Origin: Pseudonocardia autotrophica
GTDB lineage: Bacteria; Actinomycetota; Actinomycetes; Mycobacteriales; Pseudonocardiaceae
NCBI RefSeq assembly: GCF_000717175.1
Contig: NZ_JNYD01000018.1
Coordinates: forward strand, 1 to 64,000
Length of the DNA: 64,000 bases
Direction of reading: 5' to 3'
Below are positions 46,936 to 59,650 of this stretch, piece by piece. The notes beneath the pieces were generated by a model. That model was not told the DNA's origin. It saw nothing but the letters and a program-made list of their open reading frames with translations, and ran no database searches. A program made the translations under genes and the position numbers. How positions within the stretch are numbered: the stretch's first letter is position 1; the number at the start of each line of letters is the position of its first letter.

Positions 46936-47979
46936 ATGCGCGCGGACCGCCTGCTCTCGCTCGTCCTCCTGCTCCGTCACCGCGGCCGGATGACGGCGCC
47001 CGCGATCGCGCGCGAACTGGAGGTGTCGACCCGGACCGTGCTCCGGGACGTCGAGGCACTCTCGGCCGCGGGCATCCCCGTCTACGCCGAACGCGGCCGG
47101 CACGGCGGGTTCGCGCTGCTCCCCGGCTTCTCCACCGATCTCACCGGGCTGACGCCGGACGAGGCGGTGGCCCTGCTGACCTCGCCCGCCCGCGCGACGT
47201 CGGACGCCCTCGGCCTGGGCGAGGCGTTCTCGTCCGCGATCCGGAAAGTGGTCGCGGCGCTGCCCGAGGGCTCGCGCGAGGCGGCGACCGACGCGACCGG
47301 GCGGGTGCTGGTCCGGCGGGGCGGCTTCCTGCGCGACGCCCCCGAGCCGCCCGCCGTCGACGCCCTTCACACCGTGCAGCGCGCGGTGTTCACCGGGCAC
47401 CGGCTGCGGATCCGGTACGCCGCGCGCGGGGCGGAGGAGGGCCGGTGGCGGACCGTCGAGCCGCTGGGCCTGGTCGAGGCCGCCGGCGCCTGGTACCTCC
47501 TGGCGCTCCACGACGGCGCCGACCGCACCTACCGCATCTCCCGCATCGAGGCGGCGGAGGAGCTCGACGAGCCCGCGCAACGCCCGACCGGCGTGGACCT
47601 CGAGGAGCTGTGGCAACGCCGGCGGGACGAGTTCCGCCGGGCCCTGCCCCACGTCGTCGCCAGGATCCGGGTGCGGGAGGAGCGTCGGGCGGAGCTGACC
47701 CGCACCGCCCTGACCGTGACCGACCCCGGGACCGTCAGGACCACTGAGGACACTGAGGACGCCGACGGCGAGCCCGGTGAGGTCGCCGAGGATGAGAGGA
47801 CCGATCAGGACGTCGCGGCCGGCGGCTGGTCCGTGATGACCGCGGCGTTCGGCGACCTCCGGCACGCGATCCGCGTGGTGTGGTCACTCGCCCCCGACGC
47901 CGAGGCCCTCCACCCTCCCGAGCTGGTGACCGCGCTCCGCGAGCGCGCCGAGGCTGTCGCCGCGGCCCATCGTCCGTGA
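46936..47979 (+). CDS. WYL-domain transcriptional regulator (YafY-like)
   Basis: A 347-residue regulator. The N-terminal HTH_11 winged helix (about 1-60) reads MRADRLLSLVLLLRHRGRMTAPAIARELEVSTRTVLRDVEAL in outline, and the WYL domain (about 140-210) contains HRLRIRYAAR, VEPLGLVEAAGAWYLLAL and TYRISRIEAAEEL. The C-terminal region includes an unusual acidic insert near 270-300 (TTEDTEDADGEPGEVAEDE). The ATG at 46936 lies just downstream of the palindromic operator, so autoregulation is likely. Ligand unknown. Confidence 0.9.
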   Translation: MRADRLLSLVLLLRHRGRMTAPAIARELEVSTRTVLRDVEALSAAGIPVYAERGRHGGFALLPGFSTDLTGLTPDEAVALLTSPARATSDALGLGEAFSSAIRKVVAALPEGSREAATDATGRVLVRRGGFLRDAPEPPAVDALHTVQRAVFTGHRLRIRYAARGAEEGRWRTVEPLGLVEAAGAWYLLALHDGADRTYRISRIEAAEELDEPAQRPTGVDLEELWQRRRDEFRRALPHVVARIRVREERRAELTRTALTVTDPGTVRTTEDTEDADGEPGEVAEDERTDQDVAAGGWSVMTAAFGDLRHAIRVVWSLAPDAEALHPPELVTALRERAEAVAAAHRP

Positions 47980-48033
47980 TCGGGCGCGGTGCTGCTCCCC
48001 ATCGTGATCCGTCGCCATGATCCATCCGGCGGT

Positions 48034-48065
48034 CACGGGAGCACTCTCGCGCTGACGCTCCCGTG
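48034..48065. terminator. Inverted repeat after the WYL regulator gene
   Basis: A perfect 9-bp inverted repeat, CACGGGAGC (48034-48042) and GCTCCCGTG (48057-48065), with a 14-base loop, 54 bp after the WYL stop. It may terminate transcription; it also overlaps one of the degenerate repeats around the DUF559 gene. Confidence 0.45.
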
Positions 48066-48188
48066 GCCCTCGGATCGATCACGGTAGCGGTGATCGACGC
48101 GAGCGGTACCGGAGCGTCATGCATGCGACCGCACCGTGGCGCTCGGAAAGATCATGAACGGAGCGGATCCAGGAGCCGTCCAAGGGGC

Positions 48189-49079
48189 GTGCTGAATCGA
48201 CCGTTCCGGGGCTCCGCGGCGGTGGCGGCCGGGTGGGCGACGCCCGGGCAGCTGCGCGGCCCCCGTTTCCACCGGCTGTTCTCCGACGTCTACGTCCCCG
48301 CCGCACCCGGCCTCGACCCGTCACACCTGGCGGTGCGTGCCCGAGGTGCCTACCTGCTCGTCGAGGGACGCGGTGCGGTCGGCGGATGGGCCGCGGCCGA
48401 GCTCCTGGGTGCGTCGTGCGGCCCGGCGAATGCGCTCGTGGATCTCGTGGTGCCGGGCGGCACGCAGCGGGGACAGCCGGGCCTGCGGGTGCGCCGCGGC
48501 CGGCTCCTCACGGGCGAGACCATGCTGGTCGACGGCGTGCGGGTGACCTCGGCCCTCCGTACCGCGTTCGACCTCGCCTGTCGCGGTCCGCTGTGGGACG
48601 GGATCGTGGCCGTCGACGCCCTGGCACGGGTCGGGGAGTTCGAGCCGAGCGAGCTGCTGGCGCTGCGAACGCGACACCTGGGTGCGCGGGGGAGCGCGCG
48701 CCTCCCGAAGATCGTGCGGCGCGCCGACCGCCGCTCGGGGTCGCCGATGGAGACGCGGATCCGGCTCGCGATCGGCGACGCCGGCCTGCCACGCCCGGTC
48801 CTCCAGCATCCGGTCGGCCCGTACGAGCTCGACCTGTCGTACCCGCTGCTCCTGCTCGCCTTCGAGTACAACGGCGGCGACCACCTCGAGCCGGAACGGG
48901 CACTGCGCGACCTGGCGCGAGAGGCGCACCTCGCGCGGGCGGGCTGGCGGGTGGTGCGGTTCTCGGCGGTCGAGGTCCACCGGCACCCGGAGCGTGTGGC
49001 GGCGAGGGTGCGCCGCGAGCTGGAGGCGGCCTGCCGGGCGCGTGGGCTCGACCCGGCCCGGCTGGCGGGTCACCTCTGA
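48189..49079 (+). CDS. DUF559-domain protein (predicted Vsr-like endonuclease fold)
   Basis: A protein of about 296 residues. The N-terminal half (VAAGWATPGQLRGPRFHRLFSDVYVPA, TSALRTAFDLACR) resembles the AbiEi-type antitoxin region common in such actinobacterial proteins. The C-terminal DUF559 domain has a PD-(D/E)XK-like core: E in SPMETRIRLAI, D in YELDLSYP, and FEYNGGDH. No partner toxin gene is adjacent. The GTG at 48189 is uncertain (AAGGGG is too close); the frame is open from 48063. Degenerate ATGATC-containing repeats lie on both sides. Confidence 0.75.
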   Translation: MLNRPFRGSAAVAAGWATPGQLRGPRFHRLFSDVYVPAAPGLDPSHLAVRARGAYLLVEGRGAVGGWAAAELLGASCGPANALVDLVVPGGTQRGQPGLRVRRGRLLTGETMLVDGVRVTSALRTAFDLACRGPLWDGIVAVDALARVGEFEPSELLALRTRHLGARGSARLPKIVRRADRRSGSPMETRIRLAIGDAGLPRPVLQHPVGPYELDLSYPLLLLAFEYNGGDHLEPERALRDLAREAHLARAGWRVVRFSAVEVHRHPERVAARVRRELEAACRARGLDPARLAGHL

Positions 49080-49306
49080 GCGTTCTCACTGATCGCTCCG
49101 GGCAGCGCATGATCGGTCCGAGCGGGACAGGAGTGCTGCCGCCCTGACGATCACGTGTCACTCGCAATGATCAACGGCGGTGAGAGGCACGGGACTGCTG
49201 TGGCGACAGCCGCAGGGTGACACCCGGAAGGATCACCTGCTGGCCGCCGAGGGCTGTGGTGGTGGCACGACTGCCGTGCGACCTGCGGATTCGTAGCGTC
49301 GGGCCC
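49080..49306. repeat. Degenerate ATGATC-type repeats downstream of the DUF559 gene
   Basis: Two imperfect copies begin with ATGATC near 49109 and 49167, continuing with a CGG/GCGG word and then a GGGAC/AGGAG word. Related copies lie upstream near 48016 and, with the ATGATC reversed, near 48149. The rest of the stretch shows TAGCGT near 49293, a likely -10 for the leaderless downstream gene. Confidence 0.4.
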
Positions 49307-49726
49307 GTGACCACGACACCGCACCACGATCCCGATGCGGCACGGTGGACCCGGCCCACCGCCCCACCCCCGACCCTTCCCGCGCCCCGCCTCCCGACCC
49401 TCCCCACCGGCCTGCCCGAGGAGCCCCACGGGCGGCGGCCGGCGCCGCCGGCGGTGCTGGCGACACGGATCGCCGGGCTGACCCTGACGGTCCTCTGCGC
49501 CTTCTGGCCCGCCCTGTTCGGCCTGATGGGGATCGCGTTCGGCCTGGGTCTCGCTGATGCGGGCGGCGTGATGTTCGGCGCGGTCATGGGCGCGGTCGCG
49601 ATCGCCTGGCCGATCGGCTTCTGGTTCGCGACGAGCGGGGCGCGGCGGGTCTGGCCGGTGCTGATCGCGCTGGTCCCGACGTTCCTCGTGGCGGGCGGCA
49701 GCGTCTGGCTGTGGATGGCGGGCTGA
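49307..49726 (+). CDS. Small membrane protein with Pro-rich N-terminus
   Basis: A 139-residue protein: about 50 Pro/Thr/His-rich residues followed by three hydrophobic helices (about 53-80, 85-108 and 115-137, with LTLTVLCAFWPALFGLMGIAF and GGVMFGAVMGAVAIAWPIGF). The GTG at 49307 follows TAGCGT by 8 bp, suggesting a leaderless transcript; the frame is open from 49217 but that part lacks any ribosome site. No family recognised. Confidence 0.6.
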   Translation: MTTTPHHDPDAARWTRPTAPPPTLPAPRLPTLPTGLPEEPHGRRPAPPAVLATRIAGLTLTVLCAFWPALFGLMGIAFGLGLADAGGVMFGAVMGAVAIAWPIGFWFATSGARRVWPVLIALVPTFLVAGGSVWLWMAG

Positions 49727-49739
49727 CCCCGAGAACGCC

Positions 49740-49773
49740 GCAGGGGCGGCGGGCCGAAGCCCACCGCCCCCGC
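49740..49773. terminator. Bidirectional terminator hairpin beside groEL
   Basis: A 15-bp imperfect inverted repeat (49740-49754 with 49759-49773) has two positions that can pair as G-U and a CGAA tetraloop. It lies between the convergent membrane-protein and groEL genes. Confidence 0.65.
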
Positions 49774-49795
49774 GGGACGAACCAGGTGGCCGGAC

Positions 49796-53325
<3,530 letters not shown>

Positions 53326-54186
53326 ATGGCCGCGACCACCCCCGCGACCCCGCCCCCGGGCGCACCCGGGGCCGGCCCCCACGACAGGCCCGGGACCACC
53401 TCCGAGCTGCATTCGGCGGGTGCCCCGCCGGCCACCGGCGGCGAGAACCCGGTGCTGCACGCCGCGAAGCTGGTGCGCGAGGCCGTCCCGCCGCTGCATC
53501 CCGGCGGCCGCCCGATCATCGCCGCCGTCGCGGCCGCGGCCGGCGCAGTCCGGCTGCTGACGGGCCGGGGTACCGGTGTGGGCCTGCTGGCCACCGCCGC
53601 CACCGCGGCCTTCTTCCGCGCGCCGCGACGCGTGCCGCCGCCGCGGCCGGGTGCCGTCCTCGCCCCGGCCGACGGCACCGTCGCGCTGATCTCCGAGGTC
53701 GTCCCGCCCGCGGAGCTGGACCTGCCGCGCGAGCCGGTCACCCGGGTCAGCGTGTTCCTCTCCGTGCTCGACGTGCATGTCCAGCGCATCCCGATGCACG
53801 GCCGGATCCGCTCGGTCGAGTACCGCCCCGGCGCCTTCCTCTCCGCGGACCTGGACAAGGCGAGCGAGGACAACGAGCGCAACGCCCTGGTCCTGGAGAC
53901 GCAGTCCGGGCACCTGGTCGGCGTCGTCCAGATCGCCGGGCTGCTGGCGCGGCGGATCCGCTGCGACGTGAAGCCGGGCGACGAGGTCGCCGCGGGTGAG
54001 ACCTACGGGCTCATCCGGTTCGGCTCGCGCGTCGACACCTACCTCCCGCCGGGCGTCGCCCCCGAGGTGTCGGTGGGGCAGCGCACCATCGGCGGGGAGA
54101 CCGTCCTTGCGGACCTCGCCGTGGTGAAGGACGCCGTGGGGCAGGAGGCCGTGGTGAACGACGCCGTCGACAAGGACCGGCCGTGA
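53326..54186 (+). CDS. psd: Phosphatidylserine decarboxylase
   Basis: Psd converts phosphatidylserine to phosphatidylethanolamine using a pyruvoyl group formed by self-cleavage. The 286-residue protein has a Pro-rich N-terminus, a hydrophobic segment (about 65-95), VLAPADGTVALISE, SVFLSVLDVHVQRIPMHG, VVQIAGLLARRI and the cleavage site RFGSRVDTYLPPG with S234. The short archaetidylserine-type FGS motif matches that of mycobacterial Psd. The C-terminal 25 residues after TVLADL are an extra Val/Asp-rich tail. It overlaps pssA by 4 bp. Confidence 0.93.
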   Translation: MAATTPATPPPGAPGAGPHDRPGTTSELHSAGAPPATGGENPVLHAAKLVREAVPPLHPGGRPIIAAVAAAAGAVRLLTGRGTGVGLLATAATAAFFRAPRRVPPPRPGAVLAPADGTVALISEVVPPAELDLPREPVTRVSVFLSVLDVHVQRIPMHGRIRSVEYRPGAFLSADLDKASEDNERNALVLETQSGHLVGVVQIAGLLARRIRCDVKPGDEVAAGETYGLIRFGSRVDTYLPPGVAPEVSVGQRTIGGETVLADLAVVKDAVGQEAVVNDAVDKDRP

Positions 54187-55187
54187 ACACCTACCAGGCG
54201 GGCGTGAGGCTGCTGCCCAACGCCGTCACCGTCCTCGCGCTCTGCGCCGGGCTCTCGGCGGTCAACTTCGCGCTGGCCGGCCGGTTCGAGCTGTGCATCG
54301 CCGCCGCGGGCGCGGCCGCCCTGTGCGACGCCCTCGACGGCGGCCTCGCCCGCCTGCTCGACGCCAGCAGCCGCATCGGGCAGGAGCTGGACTCGCTGGC
54401 GGACCTGGTGTCCTTCGGCGTCGCCCCGGCGCTGGTCATCTACATCTGGTCGCTGCAGGGCACCCGGCTCGGCTGGGTGGTCGCGCTGATCTTCGCCGTC
54501 TGCATGGCGCTGCGGCTGGCCCGCTTCAACACCCTGATCGACGACGAGGACCAGCCGCCGTTCGCCAAGGAGTTCTTCGTCGGGGTCCCGGCCCCGGCGG
54601 CGGCGCTCACGGCCGGCATCCCCCTCTACCTCTTCCTGCACTTCGGCCCGGGCTGGTGGTCGTCGCCGGTCACGGTCGGGGTGTGGGCGCTGTGCACCGC
54701 GGCGCTCATGGTCAGCCGCATCCCCACGCTCTCGCTGAAGACCGCGCGCGTGCGGCCGCGGTACGTCGCGCCGCTGCTCGTGCTGGTCGGGGTGGCCGCG
54801 GCGATCCTGCTGACCGCGCCCTTCCTCGGGATGGCGCTGATCGGCGTCGGCTACCTGCTGCTCATCCCGTACACGGTGTACCGCTACAAGTGGCTGGAGC
54901 GGCACCCGGAGGCGTGGGGCGTGCCGGTGCGCGAGCGCCGGGCCGTCGCCCGGGCCGCCCGGTCGGCCCGCCGGCTCGGCCTGCGGCCGCCGCTGCGCCG
55001 CCGGGTCGCCGGCCGGACCATCGCCGTCGCCCGCAACATGGGCGGGATGGTGCGGCGCCGCAGCGCGGAGGACCCCGTCGAGCCGTTCGACGGCGGCCCC
55101 GCGCGCCCGGTCCGCCCGATGCGCCCGCTCGGGCAGACCCGGCGGTTGCCCAGCACCGAGCGCCGCCGGGGGCTGCGGCGCCGGTGA
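54183..55187 (+). CDS. pssA: CDP-diacylglycerol--serine O-phosphatidyltransferase
   Basis: PssA makes phosphatidylserine from CDP-diacylglycerol and serine; its product is the substrate of the psd enzyme encoded just upstream. The 334-residue integral membrane protein has the CDP-alcohol phosphatidyltransferase motif DALDGGLARLLDASSRIGQELDSLAD, in outline D-G-x2-A-R-x8-G-x3-D-x3-D, and about eight hydrophobic helices. The C-terminal 80 residues are Arg-rich and cytoplasmic. GTG start overlapping psd. Confidence 0.93.
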   Translation: MNTYQAGVRLLPNAVTVLALCAGLSAVNFALAGRFELCIAAAGAAALCDALDGGLARLLDASSRIGQELDSLADLVSFGVAPALVIYIWSLQGTRLGWVVALIFAVCMALRLARFNTLIDDEDQPPFAKEFFVGVPAPAAALTAGIPLYLFLHFGPGWWSSPVTVGVWALCTAALMVSRIPTLSLKTARVRPRYVAPLLVLVGVAAAILLTAPFLGMALIGVGYLLLIPYTVYRYKWLERHPEAWGVPVRERRAVARAARSARRLGLRPPLRRRVAGRTIAVARNMGGMVRRRSAEDPVEPFDGGPARPVRPMRPLGQTRRLPSTERRRGLRRR

Positions 55188-55251
55188 GGGCAGCCGTCGA
55201 ACGGCGGCCCGACCCCGCAGGACGCCCCGATCGGATCGATACGGTGAACCG

Positions 55252-57594
55252 GTGCCCGTGATCACGTTGGTCGCCCGCCTCGCCACGTCCGCCGTCGACG
55301 CCCGGCGGGGCGTCGTGCGGCTCCACCCCGAGGTGCTCGACGCGCTGCACCTGCGCAGCTGGGACGCCGTCACCCTCACCGGCGCCCGGGCTACCAGCGC
55401 CCTCGCCGTCGCCGGCGACCCGGCGGCCGCGCCCGGCCAGGCCCTGCTCGACGACGTCACCCTCTCCAACGCCGGCCTCACCGACGGGGCGTCCGTGGTC
55501 GTCGGGCCGGTGGCGGTGGCCCCGGCCCGGCGGGTGGTGCTCGCCGGCTCGCGGCTGGTGCGCAGCGCCGTCCCGCCGGCCACCGCCCGGCTCGCGCTGC
55601 TCGGCAAGGTCCTGACCGGCGGCGACGCCGTGTCCCTGCTGCCGCAGGACATCGCCCCGCCGCCCGGGGCGGACGTCCCGAAGGCCCGCCGCGCCCTCGC
55701 CGCCGCGATCGGCGGGGCCTGGACCAGCGAGCTGGTCACGGTCTCGCAAGCCGACCCGCCCGGTCCCGTCTCGGTGCACCCGACCACCGTCGTCGGCTGG
55801 CTGGACGGCCCGACGACGGCGGACTCCCCGGCGGCCCCGGCCGCCGAGCCGCGGCCGTCGGGCAGGCCCGCCGCGCCGCACCCGGCACCGCCGGCCCCGC
55901 CCGTCCCGGACGCGACGGCGGAGCCGACGCTCCCGCTCGACGCCCTGGTCGGCAACACCGCGCCCGCGCGCCGGCTCGTCGAGTGGCTGGAGCTGACCTT
56001 CTCGCGGCCCGAGCTGCTGGTCCGCCTCGGCGGCACGCCCCGGCTCGGGGTACTGGTGACCGGGCCGGAGGGCGTCGGGAAGACGACGCTGGTCCACAGC
56101 GTGGCGAGCGCGGTCGGGGCCGGCTGCGTGGAGCTGCCGGGGCCGGCGATCGCGGCGCTGGAGCCGGCGTCGGCCGCGGCGCGGGTGCAGGAGTGCCTGA
56201 CCCGGGCCCGCGGCGAGGCCGGTGCCGGACGTCCGGTGGTCCTGCTCGTCACGGACGTCGACGCGCTGCTGCCCGCCGCCTCGCCGCCGCCGCTCGCCAC
56301 CCTGGTCCTCGACGGGCTGCGGGAGGCGATCGGCACCCCGAACCTCGCCCTCGTCGCGACGACGGCGGCGCCCGAGGCCGTCGACCCGCGGTTGCGGGCC
56401 CCCGACCTGGCCGACCGGGAGCTCGGGCTGGGCCTGCCCGACGCGTCGGTGCGGGCCGACCTGCTCCGCCGGCTGCTCGCCGACGTCCCGCTGGCCGAGG
56501 ACGTCGACCTCGCCGCGGTCGCCTCGCGCACCCCCGGGTTCGTCGTGGCCGACCTGGCCGCGGTCCGCCGCGAGGCCGCGGTGACCGCGGCGCTGCGCCA
56601 CGGGGCCGGGAGCAGCCCCGCCGAGGTCCCGGCCCCGGCGGTGGTCGACGACGCCGCCCCCGGTCCCGTCGAGCCCGCGGCCGCTCCGGAGGCGGACGGC
56701 GCCCGGATCGAGATGGCCGACCTGCTCGGCGCGGTGGGGTCGGTGCGGCCGATCTCCATGTCCTCCACCGGCACCCTGCAGACCGGCGGCCTCACCCTCG
56801 ACCAGGTGGGCGACATGACCGAGGTGAAGCAGGCGCTCACGGAGGCGGTGCTCTGGCCGCTGCGGTACCCGGACTCCTTCGCCCGGCTCGGGGTCGAGGC
56901 CCCGCGCGGCGTGCTGCTCTACGGGCCGCCCGGCGGCGGCAAGACCTTCCTGCTCCGCGCGTTGGCCGGATCCGGTCAGCTCAACGTGTTCTCGGTGAAG
57001 GGCGCCGAGCTGCTGGACAAGTACGTGGGCGAGTCCGAGCGGGCGGTCCGCGAGCTGTTCCGCAAGGCCTCGGACGCCGCGCCGGCGCTCGTGTTCCTCG
57101 ACGAGGTCGACGCCCTCGCCCCGCGCCGCGGCGGCTCCACCGACTCCGGCGTGGCCGACCGGGTGGTCGCCGCCCTGCTCACCGAGCTCGACGGGGCCAC
57201 GCCGTTGCGCGAGGTCGTCGTGGTCGGCGCGACGAACCGGCCGGAGCTGGTCGATCCCGCGCTGCTGCGCCCGGGGCGACTGGAGCGGCTGGTCTTCGTG
57301 CCGCCGCCCGACGCCGAGGCGCGCGCCGACATCCTGCGCGCGGCGGGCCGCAACACCCCGCTGGCCGCGGACGTGGACCTGGCCGACCTCGCCGCCGGCC
57401 TCGAGGGCTACTCGGCCGCCGACTGCGCGGCCGTGCTGCGCGAGGCCGCGCTGACCGCGATGCGGGAGTCGCTCGACGCCACCGAGGTCACCGCCGCGCA
57501 CCTGGAGAAGGCCCGTCGGGCCGTCCCGCCGAGCCTCGACCCGGTGCAGGTCGCCGAGCTGGAGGCCTACGCGGCGCGGCGCGCCGCCGACTAG
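55252..57594 (+). CDS. CDC48/p97-like double-AAA ATPase (Rv0435c-like)
   Basis: A 780-residue protein with an N-terminal CDC48-type substrate-binding domain (about 1-110, DARRGVVRLHPEVLDALHLRSWDAV), a Pro/Ala linker near 200, and two AAA domains. D1 has Walker A GPEGVGKTTLV but a degenerate Walker B (VLLVTDVDALLP, lacking the catalytic Glu). D2 has a full set: GPPGGGKTFLL, VFLDEVDALAPRRGG, and VVVGATNRPELVDPALLRPGRLERL. It corresponds to mycobacterial Rv0435c, also next to pssA. GTG start without a clear ribosome site, after TACGGT, so probably leaderless. Confidence 0.9.
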   Translation: MPVITLVARLATSAVDARRGVVRLHPEVLDALHLRSWDAVTLTGARATSALAVAGDPAAAPGQALLDDVTLSNAGLTDGASVVVGPVAVAPARRVVLAGSRLVRSAVPPATARLALLGKVLTGGDAVSLLPQDIAPPPGADVPKARRALAAAIGGAWTSELVTVSQADPPGPVSVHPTTVVGWLDGPTTADSPAAPAAEPRPSGRPAAPHPAPPAPPVPDATAEPTLPLDALVGNTAPARRLVEWLELTFSRPELLVRLGGTPRLGVLVTGPEGVGKTTLVHSVASAVGAGCVELPGPAIAALEPASAAARVQECLTRARGEAGAGRPVVLLVTDVDALLPAASPPPLATLVLDGLREAIGTPNLALVATTAAPEAVDPRLRAPDLADRELGLGLPDASVRADLLRRLLADVPLAEDVDLAAVASRTPGFVVADLAAVRREAAVTAALRHGAGSSPAEVPAPAVVDDAAPGPVEPAAAPEADGARIEMADLLGAVGSVRPISMSSTGTLQTGGLTLDQVGDMTEVKQALTEAVLWPLRYPDSFARLGVEAPRGVLLYGPPGGGKTFLLRALAGSGQLNVFSVKGAELLDKYVGESERAVRELFRKASDAAPALVFLDEVDALAPRRGGSTDSGVADRVVAALLTELDGATPLREVVVVGATNRPELVDPALLRPGRLERLVFVPPPDAEARADILRAAGRNTPLAADVDLADLAAGLEGYSAADCAAVLREAALTAMRESLDATEVTAAHLEKARRAVPPSLDPVQVAELEAYAARRAAD

Positions 57595-57610
57595 GGCCGT
57601 ACAACGGCGA

Positions 57611-57639
57611 ACGGCGCGCCCCGGGTGGGGGCGCGCCGT
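57611..57639. terminator. Bidirectional terminator hairpin
   Basis: A perfect 12-bp inverted repeat, ACGGCGCGCCCC (57611-57622) and its complement (57628-57639), with a 5-base loop lies between the convergent AAA-ATPase and LytR_C genes. Confidence 0.75.
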
Positions 57640-57669
57640 GCGCTGGGGAGCGGATCGGTCAGTGGGGTG

Positions 57670-58344
57670 TCACTTGGTCTTGTAGTCCTGGGTGACGATC
57701 ACGATGAGACCCGGGCTGGCGTCCTGGATGCCCTCGAAGCGCGGCTCCACGCGCAGCCCGTACTCCTGGGCCAGCCGGTCCGCGGAGGCCTGCTCGCTCG
57801 TGCCGGGCCGGTAGTAGACCGTGCTGCTCGGGATCACGCCGTACGGGTAGCCGGTGGTGTCGGTGACCGTCCAGCCGCCGTTGCGGAAGTCCGCCGCGGC
57901 CCGCGCGGCCAGGCCCTCGACCGTGCTGTTGTTGTAGACGCGCAGCGGCAGCGTGGGGGCGGCCGCCGCGCCGCCGCCGTAGCTCCCGGCGCCGGCGGCA
58001 CCTGGAGCGCCCGCGCCACCCGCGGCACCCGCAGCGCCCGCGGCCCCGGCGGCACCGCCTGCCACCGGCGGCGCGACCGGCGCGGCCGTGGTGGTCGGCG
58101 CGAGCGCCGTGGGGGTGGCGGGGAAGGAGGGCAGCGGGACCTCGTCCGTGCCCGAGCCCGGTGCCGGGGTCGCGGGGGCGACCGAGGCGGTGGGCGGGGC
58201 CGCGGTGGACCCCGACCCGTCGTCCGAGCCCCCGTCCCCGGTGCCCAGGGTGACCAGCCCGATCACGGCGGCGATCACGGCGACGCCGACGAGCGCGATG
58301 CCACCGACCTTCAGCGGCGACGGTCCGGACGCGGGTGCGGTCAC
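57670..58344 (-). CDS. LytR C-terminal-domain membrane-anchored protein (Rv0431-like)
   Basis: A 224-residue protein with a short cytoplasmic start, one transmembrane helix (about 12-34, [22 protein letters not shown]), a long Ala/Gly/Pro/Thr linker containing [17 protein letters not shown] repeats, and a LytR_C domain at about 130-224 ([46 protein letters not shown]). Rv0431, its probable mycobacterial equivalent, regulates membrane-vesicle release. Same strand as, and 39 bp after, the DUF3263 gene, as in mycobacteria. Confidence 0.85.
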   Translation of the reverse strand: MTAPASGPSPLKVGGIALVGVAVIAAVIGLVTLGTGDGGSDDGSGSTAAPPTASVAPATPAPGSGTDEVPLPSFPATPTALAPTTTAAPVAPPVAGGAAGAAGAAGAAGGAGAPGAAGAGSYGGGAAAAPTLPLRVYNNSTVEGLAARAAADFRNGGWTVTDTTGYPYGVIPSSTVYYRPGTSEQASADRLAQEYGLRVEPRFEGIQDASPGLIVIVTQDYKTK

Positions 58345-58383
58345 GTCAGTCCTCCGGTGCGGGGGCGGCGGGCGGGGTCACGG

Positions 58384-58692
58384 TCACCACGGCTCCATGC
58401 CGAGCCGCCGGGCGGCGCGGGTGCGCTGCCGGCTGGCGCGCAGCCGGCGGAGCCGCTTGACCAGGAGGGGATCGGCGGCGAGCGCCTCGGGGGTGTCGAC
58501 CAGTGCGTTGAGCACCTGGTAGTAGCGGGTGGCCGACATGTCGAACAGCTCACGGATGGCCTGTTCCTTGGCCCCCTGGTACTTCCACCACTGACCCTCG
58601 AAGGCGAGGATCTCGCGCTCGCGGCGGTCCAGTTCGCGGACCGGCGGGCCGGCGGGACGGTTCGTCCCGCTGGTTTCCGTGGCGGACTCCAT
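58384..58692 (-). CDS. DUF3263 family protein (Rv0430-like)
   Basis: A 102-residue protein. The core [30 protein letters not shown] followed by [20 protein letters not shown] is a helix-turn-helix-like domain conserved across actinobacteria as DUF3263; the tail is Arg-rich ([18 protein letters not shown]). Probably a DNA-binding protein, role unknown. The ATG at 58692 has CAGGGAG at good spacing. It is divergent from def. Confidence 0.87.
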   Translation of the reverse strand: MESATETSGTNRPAGPPVRELDRREREILAFEGQWWKYQGAKEQAIRELFDMSATRYYQVLNALVDTPEALAADPLLVKRLRRLRASRQRTRAARRLGMEPW

Positions 58693-58851
58693 CACGCTCC
58701 CTGCACAGTCGCTCCGTCCGGAATGACACGGCTGTCATTCGCGGGCGTCATTGAACCACGATGGACCGACAGAAACGGGGCGGACGCGCCACCCGGCGGC
58801 GTGAATCGGGGGAAGGCCGGGCGGGTCCCGCGCGGACATTACTGTCTGGGT

Positions 58852-59424
58852 GTGGCCGTCCGACCCATCGTCATCATCGGCGATCCCGTCCTGCACACCC
58901 CGACCCGCCCAGTCGAGACGTACGACGACGAGCTCCGGACCCTGGTCGCGGACATGTTCGACACCATGGCGGCGGCACACGGGGTGGGTCTCGCGGCCAA
59001 CCAGATCGGCGTCGGGCTGCGCGTGTTCGTCTACGACTGCCCCGACGAGGAGTCGCGGACGATGCGCCGCGGCGTGGTCGTGAACCCGGTGCTCACCACG
59101 TCGGACAAGCCGGAGGGCATGCCGGACCCGGACGAGGACGACGAGGGCTGCCTCTCCGTCCCCGGCGAGCAGTACCCGACCGGCCGTGCCGAGTGGGCGA
59201 AGGTCACGGGCACGGACGAGTTCGGGGAGCCCGTCGAGGTCGAGGGCAAGGGCTTCTTCGCGCGCTGCCTGCAGCACGAGACCGACCACCTCGACGGCCT
59301 CGTCTACGTGGACCGCCTCGTGGGGCGGAACCAGCGCGCCGCCAAGAAGATGCTGCGCAAGCACGGCTGGGGCGAGCCCGGCCGGACCTGGGACCCGGCC
59401 ACCCAGCAGGCCGAGGAGGTCTGA
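58852..59424 (+). CDS. def: Peptide deformylase
   Basis: Def removes the formyl group from the initiator methionine of new proteins. The 190-residue metalloenzyme has motif 1 [10 protein letters not shown], motif 2 EGCLSVPG with the metal-binding Cys, and motif 3 QHETDHLDG with the catalytic Glu and two metal-binding His. The GTG at 58852 follows TTACTGT closely, so it is probably leaderless. The C-terminus is extended by about 25 residues ([18 protein letters not shown]), as in mycobacterial Def. Confidence 0.95.
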   Translation: MAVRPIVIIGDPVLHTPTRPVETYDDELRTLVADMFDTMAAAHGVGLAANQIGVGLRVFVYDCPDEESRTMRRGVVVNPVLTTSDKPEGMPDPDEDDEGCLSVPGEQYPTGRAEWAKVTGTDEFGEPVEVEGKGFFARCLQHETDHLDGLVYVDRLVGRNQRAAKKMLRKHGWGEPGRTWDPATQQAEEV

Positions 59425-59614
59425 CCGGCGCGCCGGCGCCCCCCACCCCGGCGGCGCCTCGTACATCTCCTCGGGACCTCGCACACCCCTCGGGGCCAGT
59501 AAGCGCACCCGGCATGTCCGTCGCACACCCCGTCGACGGCCCGCGGCACGCTCCATCGGGTGTGCGGCACCGGCGTGACCGTGAGACCGGGAACACGCGG
59601 CCCGGCCACTCCGT

Positions 59615-59648
59615 TGAGCCTCCTGCAACGCTGTAATCAGGAGGCTCA
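59615..59648 (+). promoter_or_regulatory. Perfect hairpin sequestering the ribosome site of the protease gene
   Basis: TGAGCCTCCTG (59615-59625) and CAGGAGGCTCA (59638-59648) are perfect 11-bp complements around a 12-nt loop. The second arm contains the only good Shine-Dalgarno sequence, AGGAGG at 59639-59644, and ends two bases before the ATG at 59651. In the folded mRNA the ribosome site would be fully paired, as in RNA thermometers or ligand-controlled leaders; the same dyad could alternatively be a repressor operator. Confidence 0.7.
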
Positions 59649-59650
59649 CC

